A stretch of DNA of 64,000 nt from assembly GCA_944325605.1 (NCBI GenBank), contig CALVAX010000002.1, forward strand, positions 186,001 to 250,000, given 5' to 3'. Positions 10,801-18,459 of this stretch are shown here, piece by piece. The stretch's first letter is position 1. Every line of letters starts with the position of its first letter. The position numbers were made by a program, and so were the translations under genes. The DNA comes from Candidatus Gastranaerophilales bacterium (GTDB lineage: Bacteria > Cyanobacteriota > Vampirovibrionia > Gastranaerophilales > Gastranaerophilaceae). The notes under the pieces were generated by a model that worked only from the letters and a program-made list of their open reading frames with translations, did not search any database and had not been told where the DNA came from.

Positions 10801-13169
10801 GAAATCGTGGTAAATCTATCTCCGAGATTTTCAATCTGCTGTTTAGTATCTTCTTTAATCTCCTGTACGGTCTGCTGAACCCCGTCTAATTTTCCGTCAA
10901 AAGCAGAGTTGATGTTATTGTTTAATTCGTCAACTTTAGCCGAAGCCGCTTCAATACCGGACAGGATATTACCTGCGTTTTGTTCGGAAATCGTAGTAAA
11001 TCTATCTCCGAGATTTTCAATCTGCTGTTTAGTATCTTCTTTAATCTCCTGTACGGTCTGCTGAACCCCGTCTAATTTTCCGTCAAAAGCAGAGTTGATG
11101 TTATTGTTTAATTCGTCAACTTTAGCCGAAGCCGCTTCAATACCGGACAGGATATTACCTGCGTTTTGTTCGGAAATCGTAGTAAATCTATCTCCGAGAT
11201 TTTCAATCTGCTGTTTAGTATCTTCTTTAATCTCCTGTACGGTCTGCTGCACGCCGTCTAACTTCCCGTCAAAAGCAGAGCTAATATTTTCATTGAGAGC
11301 ATCAACTTTATTTGAGGTAGTTTCAATGCTTGACAAAATATTACCTGTATTCTGTTCGGACAAACTCATAAAATGACGGTTTAAATCCTCAATAAGCTGG
11401 TTGTTTTCCGCAATAGCTGAACTCAAAACACCTTGCATATTGTTAAGGTTATACGTAACGGTTTCATTAATTCCGTTATAAAGATTGTCAAGTTTTCCAT
11501 CAGATTCGGTGATTGCAGATAAAATGTTTTCCACATTTTTTGCTGAAATTTCGATAAAAGCATTCTTTATATCTACAAGATTGCCGGTTACAGATTCAAG
11601 TTTAACGGAAAGTTCTTCTATTGACCCATTCGAAATTCCATTGCTGTTTATGCTGTTAATCATCGCTTTTATATCAGCAGAAGTTTGATCCATAATTTCT
11701 TTGAATACTGAACTGCTGTCAAATTTTGACTGTTCTATATCAATTTTCAGTTTTGCAAAGTGTTCATCAAAAATATTAAGATTTGTCTGAAATTCAGTAA
11801 TTATCTCTCCGAATTTTCCGTCAATATGGGAGGTAAATAAATCCTGATTTGTACTCATTGCATTTATACTTTCAAGGATTGTAGATATCTCGTTCTGGAT
11901 ATCCGTAATATCTGAAAGTGAATTTCCGAATTTGATATTATTTTCTGCAGCATATGATTCAATTGTTTTCAGGCTGCTGTCAATTTTATCTTGAAGTGAT
12001 GCAAGTCTGTCCTCCAAAATCTCCGGGAAATGGTTGATTATATCTGAAAGTTCCTGGATTTTTATGTTGAAAGTATCACTTGTTTTAATATTTTCATCCG
12101 TTATTTCTGTCTTGAAATTTTCAAGGGTATTGCCCAGTTCGCTGATTTTGGAATTTATAAATGTTAAATAATTTTCACTCTGGGCAGAAACAGTTGTATC
12201 AATCTTTCTGATATCGTCAGAAAGTTTTTCAAGAGTTTCAAGCTTTTGAAGCGGAATGTAAGATTCATCTTCCGGTGCTTGCGTCTGGGTAGATTTAATT
12301 TCATCTATGCAATTGCTTAAAACATCTCTTACGGAATTTAAATAGTCAGAGAGTCCTTTTGAAATATTTTCATTAAAAGACAAAAGTTCATTTCGGTTTC
12401 TTTCAATTTCAGAAATGATTCTTTCACTTTTGTCCAAAGTGTCGACTTTTTCTGACACAAGTGCGAAAGAATTATCTATTTTGCCTGCAAGGTTTATTAA
12501 ATCATCTTTAGATATCTGATTTTTTGCAATGTCGTCATTTTTTTGATCAAGAATTTCAAGCGAAGAAAGAATTGCATTTGTAGACAGATAAATATTTTCA
12601 AGTTCTCTTTTAATGATGTCATTTTGATCTGTTACATCCATTGTCATGAGGGTTTTTGTTATTCCCCTCAGTGTTGAATTAACATCCATAATAGATGCTT
12701 CAAGACCTTTTGTTATGGCATCGACCCCTTCTTTGACATCTGAAATGTTTGAAAGAATTTCTTCTTTTTTGGAATTGTCGTTTCTGAAATCGTCAAGTTT
12801 GGTTTCAATGACCTGTATGTAATTTCTCTGTTCGTTGACTTCTTGCGCAAAATTATCAATATGTTCATTAAGTATATTGAACATAATCTTAAAATCAGCA
12901 TTTTTAGTAAAAAGATCCTGATTGTTATTAAGGTTTTCAAAAGCCTCTCTGAGTTCGGAAAGTTTTCCGGAAATAAATCTATGACGGCTTTCAAGGGATG
13001 TTTCCAGTTCTTTTAAATTGCTTTTAATCAGCTCTGTTGTAATTCCGTCGTTTGCAATATCGTCAAGTTTTGTATTGATTTCAGTGAGAGTATTATTGTA
13101 CATTTCACTGTTCATTGCATTTTCAGACTTTATTGTGTTTAAAATTTCATCAATCTCAGTTTGTGCCAT
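7827..13169 (-). CDS. Giant coiled-coil repeat protein (1780 aa)
   Basis: An unusually long protein made almost wholly of heptad-like helical sequence rich in Glu, Lys, Asp, Ser, Asn, Leu and Ile. It has no signal peptide and no membrane segment, so it is probably cytoplasmic and filamentous. Two internal repeat zones are clear: three nearly identical 62-residue units (genomic 10768-11325) and six units of 23-26 residues of the form K-[IV]-D-[IV]-L...L-H-[DE] (8970-9358). It ends in a typical coiled coil and SYVDED. The start is supported by AAGGAAAA before ATG. No homologous family is recognised; scaffold, cytoskeletal or chromosome-organising roles are possible. It is co-transcribed with the overlapping glcD-like gene. 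Confidence 0.85.
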   Translation of the reverse strand: MAQTEIDEILNTIKSENAMNSEMYNNTLTEINTKLDDIANDGITTELIKSNLKELETSLESRHRFISGKLSELREAFENLNNNQDLFTKNADFKIMFNILNEHIDNFAQEVNEQRNYIQVIETKLDDFRNDNSKKEEILSNISDVKEGVDAITKGLEASIMDVNSTLRGITKTLMTMDVTDQNDIIKRELENIYLSTNAILSSLEILDQKNDDIAKNQISKDDLINLAGKIDNSFALVSEKVDTLDKSERIISEIERNRNELLSFNENISKGLSDYLNSVRDVLSNCIDEIKSTQTQAPEDESYIPLQKLETLEKLSDDIRKIDTTVSAQSENYLTFINSKISELGNTLENFKTEITDENIKTSDTFNIKIQELSDIINHFPEILEDRLASLQDKIDSSLKTIESYAAENNIKFGNSLSDITDIQNEISTILESINAMSTNQDLFTSHIDGKFGEIITEFQTNLNIFDEHFAKLKIDIEQSKFDSSSVFKEIMDQTSADIKAMINSINSNGISNGSIEELSVKLESVTGNLVDIKNAFIEISAKNVENILSAITESDGKLDNLYNGINETVTYNLNNMQGVLSSAIAENNQLIEDLNRHFMSLSEQNTGNILSSIETTSNKVDALNENISSAFDGKLDGVQQTVQEIKEDTKQQIENLGDRFTTISEQNAGNILSGIEAASAKVDELNNNINSAFDGKLDGVQQTVQEIKEDTKQQIENLGDRFTTISEQNAGNILSGIEAASAKVDELNNNINSAFDGKLDGVQQTVQEIKEDTKQQIENLGDRFTTISEQNAGNILSGISSTNLKIDMLGVDLSTEIDNSFEMVRDFISNTKDMKDQHSTQIEELSDSIKKLETEFVHNTARFKNAIDEQFSSLENYISAIKECISNGNTSEEIEKLAEKMLAIETALHDTGDLFSDNLMMVQNKVVDYEKSVNYLAKQTNQKLESTISEITSIKDEFMKISECFSDPDNSLSEISNTLKQNFTEISNGIAEMKENAGGNIEEQLQKNLSVIEEKLGSLQDILNETNLNNYDKIGDLDENINVKISDLKQEISLVKTDISEIVSDKTASIAEEFKPLKEVIDNFINTGFDSILETLRSQIELSYLNFSSDVNESLTENHDNYLQLNDAYKDLTEKFAKVEEVINDLNQNQIGVMTSTITTVEQNIANNFDKTNELLENWKADLKRIEEKTDSGFISTERTLDSILKHLNNLDQTSSLKELKEEFLSKFDYFDSEVTSKLKIINDELDNGNQTSSVALKNLQQLLDEINSKVDVLALSDSSERIEDLVQSLQEKIDILAATGEKEKVEEMLNALHEKVDVLVLSDNNEKLDELEDIIKALHDKIDILTLSDSEEHIEELVQSLHDKVDVLATSGGEGRIEELVQSLHDKVDVLALSDDNELMSEIQGIKDLIFEQRKQFEKSGTTEKAQNVDKYLEKLLSDLSTVEERINGLDIDKNASDIKDSVMNALLSVADQITFAEETEEIKGFVEERTEEINKNLLDVKKQLSSIASSSDSWDYTYTMQDIESDIAKLRIILNDISTSSSKEDISEISQNMHKIAASVNSLHSSLTEEQILELKNNIEKINEDVLSLSSRTNKLLLTSDESYRALTDGLDEFSKVTNQLQKRIDILDNNSINEVIEKKLDNINDAVTISANADNVMRQVMMYLGEWIDDASEKLEIISADTSNLSVINSEICLLKSMVDNKEIVESLEKKFNEQQNKIDMLEHKLDAILNAVQNSAGQYSSMEDKISEKMKKLDDKINKLSKGIEKLTSYVDED
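8970..9358 (-). repeat. Six 23-26-residue repeats in the coiled-coil gene
   Basis: The encoded repeat starts K-[IV]-D-[IV]-L followed by [ATV]-x-[ST] and ends near [SA]-L-[HQ]-[DE]. Five full units and one partial unit are consecutive. The copies differ at DNA level, so they are older than the 186-bp repeat in the same gene. Confidence 0.8.
10768..11325 (-). repeat. Three 186-bp tandem repeats in the coiled-coil gene
   Basis: The plus-strand sequence ATACCGGACA recurs at 10768, 10954 and 11140, an exact 186-bp (62-codon) period. The copies are nearly identical at the DNA level, which implies recent duplication. A more diverged fourth copy flanks the array. Each unit encodes SEQNAGNILSGIEAAS and then QQTVQEIKEDTKQQIENLG. 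Confidence 0.93.
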
Positions 13170-13294
13170 TTATGATTTTCCTTAATTTTACATATCCCTA
13201 CCGTAACATTTTAGCAGAATAATATATACAAGAGCAAAAATATTAACGTTTATTATTACAATTGTAAAGTTAAAATGCTGTATTTATTTTTAGG

Positions 13295-13303
13295 TGGTAT
13301 AAT
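13295..13303 (+). promoter_or_regulatory. Extended -10 promoter of the 2-oxoacid oxidoreductase operon
   Basis: TGGTATAAT lies 33 bases before the first start codon. The surrounding GGTGGTATAATATAA is identical to that at 3632-3646. No good -35 box is visible, as expected for an extended -10 promoter. Confidence 0.6.
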
Positions 13304-13335
13304 ATAAGGCAGACATGTTTTTTTAAGAGGTAGTA

Positions 13336-13548
13336 ATGAGCCGTATAGTTATAGACAGTGACAAGTGTAAAGCATGCTATTTATGCATAAACGAATGTCC
13401 GAAGAAGTTGATTAAGATTAGCAATAAAACAAACAGCCTCGGAAACAGGGTTGTTGAATTTGATGACCCGGAAGGCGAGTGCCTCGGATGCGCAATGTGT
13501 GCAACCAGATGTCCGGATCTTGCAATTACCGAGGTATATAAAGGATAA
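13336..13548 (+). CDS. korD: 2-oxoacid:ferredoxin oxidoreductase, ferredoxin (delta) subunit
   Basis: A 70-residue two-cluster [4Fe-4S] ferredoxin-like subunit. Cysteine motifs are CKACYLCINECPK and, after a 27-residue gap, CLGCAMCATRCP. It passes electrons from the TPP-containing catalytic subunits to ferredoxin. It is the first gene of a tightly packed operon (delta, alpha, beta, gamma), the order common for bacterial Kor/Vor-type enzymes. It lies 3 bases upstream of the alpha gene. An AAGAGG ribosome site precedes the start codon. Confidence 0.92.
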   Translation: MSRIVIDSDKCKACYLCINECPKKLIKISNKTNSLGNRVVEFDDPEGECLGCAMCATRCPDLAITEVYKG

Positions 13549-13551
13549 ATT

Positions 13552-14616
13552 ATGATAACAGAATCTCCGACAAAAAAGATATTAACAAAAGGCAATTATG
13601 CAATTGCTCAGGCGGCAATAAATGCAGGCTGCAAATGTTATTTCGGATATCCGATTACTCCGCAGAGTGAAATCGGCGAATTTATGAGCGGCAAAATGCA
13701 GGAATTGAACCGTGCGTATGTTTCAGCAGAAAGCGAACTTGCCGCAATAAATATGGTCATTGGCGCGTGCTCAACAGGTGTAAAAGCGATGACTTCATCT
13801 TCAAGCTGTGCTGTTTCTCTTATGCAGGAGGCGCTTACTTATGCAACATCAGACCAGCTTCCGGTTGTTCTGGTAAGTGTTATGAGAGGCGGCCCGGGGT
13901 TAGGCAATATTTATCCGTCGCAGGGTGACTATTTTCAGGCAACAAAAGGCGGCGGCAACGGAGATTACAAACTTATCGTTCTTGCTCCGTCTACGGTTCA
14001 GGAATGTGTGGATTTGACCTATAAAGCTTTCTATCTTGCCCATAAATACAGAAATCCGACCATGCTTCTGGCGGACGGGCTTTTGGGACAGATGATGGAA
14101 CCTGTCGAGTTTAAAGAATATCCTTATCCTGAAATTGACAATTCATCTTGGGCTCTTACCGGCGCAAAAGGCCGTGACGGCAGGGTAATACGTTCTTACG
14201 CTCCGCTTGCGGATAATCAGTGTGTATTCCTGGAAAAACTTTTTGAGAAATACAGAACTATTGAGAAAAACGAAACAGAGTGGGAAGAAATAGGAACGGA
14301 AGATGCGGATGTTATCTTAATAAGTTTCGGAAGCACTTCAAGAAACGTTAAAACAGCAATGAAATTGTGCAGGGAAAAAGGTATTAAAGCCGGATTTTTC
14401 AGACCGATTACACTTTTCCCGTTCCCGTCTGCAAGGCTTAATGAACTGGCTTCAAAAACTAAAAAAATGATTTCTGTTGAAGTTAATATGGGACAGATGA
14501 TTAATGATATCAGGCTTGCAGTAAACGGAAAAGTCCCTGTGGAACTTATTCATAAACCTGTTGGTGCACCTCCGGTTCCCGAAGAAATTTTATCACAAAT
14601 TGAGGATCTTATATAA
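13552..14616 (+). CDS. korA: 2-oxoacid:ferredoxin oxidoreductase, alpha subunit
   Basis: A 354-residue catalytic subunit of a TPP-dependent oxidoreductase that decarboxylates a 2-oxoacid (2-oxoglutarate or branched-chain 2-oxoacid) to the acyl-CoA and reduces ferredoxin. Family features include GNYAIAQAAINAGCKCYFGY near the N-terminus, YPITPQSEIGEFM, SSSSCAVSLMQEAL and MRGGPGLGN. The gamma domain is not fused and is encoded separately at 15478. Its stop overlaps the start of the beta gene by one base. Substrate choice between Kor and Vor cannot be made by eye. Confidence 0.92.
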   Translation: MITESPTKKILTKGNYAIAQAAINAGCKCYFGYPITPQSEIGEFMSGKMQELNRAYVSAESELAAINMVIGACSTGVKAMTSSSSCAVSLMQEALTYATSDQLPVVLVSVMRGGPGLGNIYPSQGDYFQATKGGGNGDYKLIVLAPSTVQECVDLTYKAFYLAHKYRNPTMLLADGLLGQMMEPVEFKEYPYPEIDNSSWALTGAKGRDGRVIRSYAPLADNQCVFLEKLFEKYRTIEKNETEWEEIGTEDADVILISFGSTSRNVKTAMKLCREKGIKAGFFRPITLFPFPSARLNELASKTKKMISVEVNMGQMINDIRLAVNGKVPVELIHKPVGAPPVPEEILSQIEDLI

Positions 14617-15386
14617 TGGCGACACAAGTTTTTAAAATACCAGACTCTTTAAGAGAAGATGTAAAATATTCATTTTGTCCGGGCTGCGACCATGGAGTTG
14701 CAGTAAGGCTTGTAGCTGAAGTTCTTGATGAACTCGGGCTTAGAGAAAATGCAATTCTTGCAGCTTCAATCGGATGTTCTGTAACATTGTATGATTTTTT
14801 GAATGTCGATTCAATAGAGGCTCCTCACGGAAGGGCTTTAGCAGAGGCAACAGGTGTCAAAAGAGCCTGTCCTGACAAATTTGTATTTACATATCAGGGC
14901 GACGGGGATTTTGCCTCAATCGGTCTTGCAGAAAGTTTGCATGCCGCGTTAAGAGGTGAAAATGTCAGCGCAATCTGTATAAACAATACAACTTATGGTA
15001 TGACAGGCGGTCAATTAGGGCCGACAACTCTTTTAGGGCAAGTTACAACAACATCTCCTACAGGGCGTAACCTTGAGTATTATGGTTATCCGATTAAAAT
15101 AGCCGAACACGTTGCTCTTTGTGACGGAACCGCATATTCAGCAAGAGTTTCTCTGGACAGCGTGGCTAATATCAGAAAAGCCAAACAGGCTATCAAGAAA
15201 GCTTTTGAAGTTCAGCTTCAGGGTTTGGGATTCGGATTTGTCGAAATCCTTTCAACCTGTCCGACTAACTGGAAAATGACACCTTCCAAGGCACATGAAA
15301 GAGTCAGAGATGAAATGATGAAAACTTTTGTTCCGGGTGTTTACAAGGATGTAACTTCAGACGGAACATCTCATAAAATGCGTTAG
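14616..15386 (+). CDS. korB: 2-oxoacid:ferredoxin oxidoreductase, beta (TPP) subunit
   Basis: A 256-residue thiamine-diphosphate-binding subunit. FCPGCDHGVAVRL is near the N-terminus and AASIGCS follows. The TPP/Mg motif region is FTYQGDGDFASIGLAE, with later NNTTYGMTGGQLGPTT. Together with the alpha subunit it forms the catalytic core. Start and stop overlap with korA indicates translational coupling. The enzyme fits a strictly anaerobic, fermentative or ferredoxin-based metabolism. Confidence 0.93.
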   Translation: MATQVFKIPDSLREDVKYSFCPGCDHGVAVRLVAEVLDELGLRENAILAASIGCSVTLYDFLNVDSIEAPHGRALAEATGVKRACPDKFVFTYQGDGDFASIGLAESLHAALRGENVSAICINNTTYGMTGGQLGPTTLLGQVTTTSPTGRNLEYYGYPIKIAEHVALCDGTAYSARVSLDSVANIRKAKQAIKKAFEVQLQGLGFGFVEILSTCPTNWKMTPSKAHERVRDEMMKTFVPGVYKDVTSDGTSHKMR

Positions 15387-15477
15387 TGAATAAATTAGAT
15401 TGTTATATATTGCGTAGTTGATGTATAACGCTCCGGCAGATTGAATAAGAAAATAAATATTGTAAAGAGGAAATGAA

Positions 15478-16029
15478 ATGGAAAAGAATTTTATAATAGC
15501 AGGATTTGGCGGTCAGGGGGTGCTTCTGGCAGGAGAAGTTCTTGCAACTGCGTTTATGCTGGCAGGTAAAAAGGTTACTTGGTATCCAAGCTACGGCGCC
15601 GAGATGAGAGGCGGAACCGTTAACTGTGAAGTCGTTGCAAGTGATGAGGACGTCAGCGCAGTAAATAAATTAAATACCGATTTCATTGTTGCTTTAAATC
15701 AGGCTTCCTTTGACAGATTTTTGAAGAAAATTAAAAACGGCGGGGTTATGATTGCCAATTCCTCTCTGGTTAAGGAATTGAAGAGCAGAACGGACATCAA
15801 CTATTTGTTTGCGCCTATAACAAAGCTTGCGGAAGACTTAGGCAATATAAAAATGGCGAACATTCTTGCTCTTGGAATTCTAGCAAAAGCAAGCAAGATG
15901 GTTTCTCTGGAACATTTGATTGAAGCTCTTGACAAGGTTTTGCCGCCGCACAGAAAAAATCTTCTCCCGTTGAATATCAAGGCTTTAAAAATAGGTTATG
16001 AGTATGATTTATTGCCCGCAGGAGCTTAA
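15478..16029 (+). CDS. korC: 2-oxoacid:ferredoxin oxidoreductase, gamma subunit
   Basis: A 183-residue gamma subunit. The N-terminal FGGQGVLLAGEVLA and the segment SYGAEMRGGTVNCEVVAS are diagnostic of the family. It completes the four-subunit enzyme. A 91-base gap separates it from korB; a fresh ribosome site (AGAGGAAATG) lies before ATG. Confidence 0.93.
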   Translation: MEKNFIIAGFGGQGVLLAGEVLATAFMLAGKKVTWYPSYGAEMRGGTVNCEVVASDEDVSAVNKLNTDFIVALNQASFDRFLKKIKNGGVMIANSSLVKELKSRTDINYLFAPITKLAEDLGNIKMANILALGILAKASKMVSLEHLIEALDKVLPPHRKNLLPLNIKALKIGYEYDLLPAGA

Positions 16030-16105
16030 ATCAACTAAAAAGTCGATTTAAAAAATAAAGATTGATATTATTCTTATATGGTAAAGTTCAAGAGGTCTTT
16101 AAAAA

Positions 16106-16336
16106 GTGAAGAAAGAACTAATTAAAACCATTAAAGAAAAAGAAGTTCAATTGTCGAAATTAAAAGCGCACATAGATAAAAGTTCAGTATGCTCGGAACT
16201 TTACAACAAAGTCGTTTTGGAAAAAGCAATCCTGAAGAAAGAACTTGAAAAACTGGAGCAAAATACATTTGTAAAAAGACTAAAATCATTGCTTCCGCGC
16301 AAAAAGACTTTAATCTGCGACTATTTTAAAAACTAA
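16106..16336 (+). CDS. Small coiled-coil protein
   Basis: A 76-residue, Lys/Glu-rich protein with GTG as likely start (AAGAGG lies about 10 bases upstream). It appears to be a helical hairpin or coiled coil (LIKTIKEKEVQLSKLKAHI, then VVLEKAILKKELEKLEQ), followed by a basic segment (RLKSLLPRKKT). It follows korC by 76 bases and is followed by a terminator, so it is probably the last gene of that operon. No family recognised; the function is unknown. Confidence 0.6.
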   Translation: MKKELIKTIKEKEVQLSKLKAHIDKSSVCSELYNKVVLEKAILKKELEKLEQNTFVKRLKSLLPRKKTLICDYFKN

Positions 16337-16360
16337 ATTGAACTTGAATATTTAAAATTA

Positions 16361-16394
16361 AAACTGCGAAACTTCTTTATCAGTTTCGCAGTTT
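16361..16394. terminator. Bidirectional terminator between convergent genes
   Basis: A 12-bp stem (AAACTGCGAAAC / GTTTCGCAGTTT) with a 10-base loop has A/T runs on both sides. It ends the kor operon on the plus strand and the hxlR-type gene on the minus strand. Confidence 0.88.
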
Positions 16395-16398
16395 TGTC

Positions 16399-16764
16399 TT
16401 AAGGCTCTGTAATTTCTCTGGTGTATGCGCAGGGAATATTTTCTTCTTTCAAATAATTTATGCCCCATCTGTTCAGTTCAATTATTATCGGAATAAGAGT
16501 TTCCCCTCTTTTAGAAAGAGAGTATTCTGTTTTGGGCGGAACAACCGGATACAATTTTCTGTTAATTATCCCATCCTGTTCTAGTTCTTTAAGCTGCTGA
16601 ATAAGCATTTTCGGGGTTGCCTGCGAAATTAATTTCTGCAATTCGCTGTATCTCAGTGTTTTGTTTATCAAGTGGCCGAGGATTATTCCTTTGTATTTGC
16701 CGCCGATAATGTCCATTGTTGCTTCAAGCGGGCACTTGTATTCTGTTTTTTTCTGTTTTACCAT
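16399..16764 (-). CDS. HxlR-family transcriptional regulator
   Basis: A 121-residue winged-helix regulator. CPLEATMDIIGGKYKGIIL is the typical HxlR start with the conserved Cys near residue 11. The recognition-helix region is RYSELQKLI...TPKMLIQQLKELE, and the wing carries PPKTEYSLSKRGETLIPI. HxlR proteins are often redox- or aldehyde-responsive through that Cys. It is divergent from the metallo-hydrolase at 16899. A 19-bp-period direct repeat in the shared intergenic region could be its operator. Confidence 0.92.
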   Translation of the reverse strand: MVKQKKTEYKCPLEATMDIIGGKYKGIILGHLINKTLRYSELQKLISQATPKMLIQQLKELEQDGIINRKLYPVVPPKTEYSLSKRGETLIPIIIELNRWGINYLKEENIPCAYTREITEP

Positions 16765-16795
16765 TGTTTATTCCTACAGTTTACTTATTAGTTAT

Positions 16796-16832
16796 TATTA
16801 TACAAAAAAGTAAGTATTATACAAAATAGTAA
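16796..16832. promoter_or_regulatory. Candidate operator: 18-bp direct repeats
   Basis: TATTATACAAAAAAGTAA (16796-16813) and TATTATACAAAATAGTAA (16815-16832) differ at one base and are spaced 19 bases start to start. TACTTA just upstream (16782-16787) is an inverted copy of the TAAGTA at 16811. The sites lie between the divergent HxlR and hydrolase genes. Confidence 0.5.
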
Positions 16833-16898
16833 ATTCTTGTTAAAAAGAGAGTATTTTATTAATATTAATTTAACGGAAAACAAAAGGAGGGATATAAA

Positions 16899-17678
16899 AT
16901 GAAGATTACACAGATAAGAAATGCAACGATTATCATAGAATTCGGCGGAACAAAATTTCTGGTTGATCCGTGGCTTGGGCCGAAGGATTATATGGAAGGG
17001 TTCGAGGCAGGGATTAATTCTCACATCAAGCAGCCGAGAGTTGAACTTCCGTTTGATACGGAAAAAATTGCTGATGTAGACGCGGTTATTGTAACCCATG
17101 TTCATCCTGACCACTGGGACGATTATGCAAAAAACGCGATTGATAAAAACAAAAAAATATTCGTACAATCAGAAACCGACAGGGAATTTATGGTGTCTGA
17201 AGGGTATGAAAACGTAGAAATTGTCAGTGTTGACGGTACAGAGTTCAGGGGGGTAAAACTTTTTAAAACTTTTGGACAGCACGGAAAACGTGAGGTCGTA
17301 GAACCTTTGTGCCGTCAGGTTAATATGCCTTACGATGCAATGGGCGTTGTGTTTAAGGCGGAAGGCGAAAAGACGCTTTATCTTGCAGGCGATACTATCT
17401 GGTGTAGAGAGGTTGAAGATGCGCTTGCAAAATTTAACCCTGATGTGGTCGTTGTCAACGCCTGCGGCGCAACGCTTGTGAACGGAGAACACATAATTAT
17501 GAACATTGATGACGTAAAAGAAGTTCTGAAAAAATCTCCGGATTCAACTGTTATTGCAAGCCACATGGACACCGTAAGCCACTTAAGCGTAACAAGAGCG
17601 GATTTAAGAAAACTGAAAGAGGAAAATAATCTTAAAAAGCTTCTTATTCCGGAGGATGGCGAAACTTTGACATTATAA
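16899..17678 (+). CDS. UlaG-like metallo-beta-lactamase-fold hydrolase
   Basis: A 259-residue metal-dependent hydrolase. The zinc motif is THVHPDHWDDY (HxHxDH) near residue 67. Later ligands are likely in YLAGDTIWC and ASHMDTVSH. The N-terminal start MKITQIRNATIIIEFGGTKFLVDPWLGP is the pattern of UlaG/YtnP-like proteins that act on phosphorylated or lactone-type small molecules. The substrate is unknown. The ribosome site AAAGGAGGG is strong. It is divergently arranged with an HxlR regulator, which probably controls it. Confidence 0.85.
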   Translation: MKITQIRNATIIIEFGGTKFLVDPWLGPKDYMEGFEAGINSHIKQPRVELPFDTEKIADVDAVIVTHVHPDHWDDYAKNAIDKNKKIFVQSETDREFMVSEGYENVEIVSVDGTEFRGVKLFKTFGQHGKREVVEPLCRQVNMPYDAMGVVFKAEGEKTLYLAGDTIWCREVEDALAKFNPDVVVVNACGATLVNGEHIIMNIDDVKEVLKKSPDSTVIASHMDTVSHLSVTRADLRKLKEENNLKKLLIPEDGETLTL

Positions 17679-17700
17679 AAAATCCGGAATATAAAAAACA

Positions 17701-17726
17701 AAAAGCGGGAATTTAACCCGCTTTTT
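17701..17726. terminator. Terminator between convergent genes
   Basis: A 9-bp stem (AAAAGCGGG / CCCGCTTTT) with a 7-base loop is followed by Ts on the plus strand; the A-run gives it activity on the minus strand too. Confidence 0.88.
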
Positions 17727-17729
17727 TAA

Positions 17730-18110
17730 TTATTCTCCATTTTCATCTTTGTCGTCTTCGTTAGTTTTAATTTTATCAACAACCATTTTAGCCATTTCTT
17801 TTGCAATGAGATGCTGGGTTGCCGGCGGGCAGTTTTGAAGCATGTTCATCGCAGTTCTGAGGGTTGAATCAATATCATACCAGCGGCCTTTGCGGTTGTC
17901 GTCAAGGCCAGAGCCAACAGCGTTTATAATATCTTCAACCGCTTCAAATTTTTCATCTTCAATGTTGTGTTCAATAATAATTTTGATTAAGTTCAGAGCG
18001 ATTTTAATCTGGGTTTCGTCATCGCTGTGTTCGAGAGTTTCAACTGCCTGAGAAAGTACAGGGTCTTTGTCGTACCACCTGCGGTGCTGGTTGCTGTATT
18101 CTTCTTTCAT
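17730..18110 (-). CDS. Small orphan protein downstream of fixX
   Basis: A 126-residue protein starting MKEEYSNQHRRWYDKD. A longer open frame extends upstream into fixX, but ATG 18110 has AGGAG about 10 bases before it and avoids that overlap. The sequence carries a duplicated theme: RRWYDKDPVLSQAVETLEHS (residues 10-29) and GRWYDIDSTLRTAMNMLQNC in the second half. This suggests two related helical units of about 60 residues. No cysteine clusters and no membrane segment. It is probably the last gene of the fixC-fixX transcript. Function unknown. Confidence 0.7.
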   Translation of the reverse strand: MKEEYSNQHRRWYDKDPVLSQAVETLEHSDDETQIKIALNLIKIIIEHNIEDEKFEAVEDIINAVGSGLDDNRKGRWYDIDSTLRTAMNMLQNCPPATQHLIAKEMAKMVVDKIKTNEDDKDENGE

Positions 18111-18165
18111 AATCCATGTCTCCTTATTCTTATGTAAAGCACTTATTTTCTTATTTATTTTAAAA

Positions 18166-18459
18166 CTATCCGTTTCTAAACGTGACGCCTTTGTTTCCAT
18201 GCGGATATTCCCAGTCAATGCAGTTTTTTTCGCAGGCAATCCGGCATGCGCCGCATTCAAGACAGTTTTCAAAATTCACCGTGAGTTTTTGTTCATTTTC
18301 TTCCCATTCGTAAACTTTTGCAGGACAAATCACCGTGCAGATTTTAGAGGTGCAGGTTTTGCATTTTTCAAAATCGGGTTTCAGGTGGCTTTCGCTGTCC
18401 GGTTTGTATTTAACTGTAAATAATTTGTCATCCAATGTCATTTTATCAAGATACTCCAA
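18166..18459 (-). CDS. fixX: FixX-like ferredoxin
   Basis: A 97-residue ferredoxin-like protein. Cysteines are at CKTCTSKICTVICPAKVY and CLECGACRIACEK, giving the FixX pattern. It ends GVTFRNG, as FixX proteins often do (YG.GV.f..G). It acts with FixC to pass electrons to quinone or nitrogenase/ferredoxin in the Fix electron-transfer complex. Its start overlaps the end of fixC by 22 bases. The fixA and fixB (EtfBA-type) genes are not in this window. Confidence 0.9.
   Translation of the reverse strand: MEYLDKMTLDDKLFTVKYKPDSESHLKPDFEKCKTCTSKICTVICPAKVYEWEENEQKLTVNFENCLECGACRIACEKNCIDWEYPHGNKGVTFRNG

Noticed and set aside
8649-11688. Several plus-strand frames of 60-93 codons opposite the coiled-coil gene
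   Set aside because: Shadows of the repeat-rich coding strand; two of them simply mirror the 186-bp repeats.
12713-12994. 93-codon minus-strand frame inside the coiled-coil gene
   Set aside because: It is an alternative frame of a much longer, clearly coding gene and has no ribosome site.
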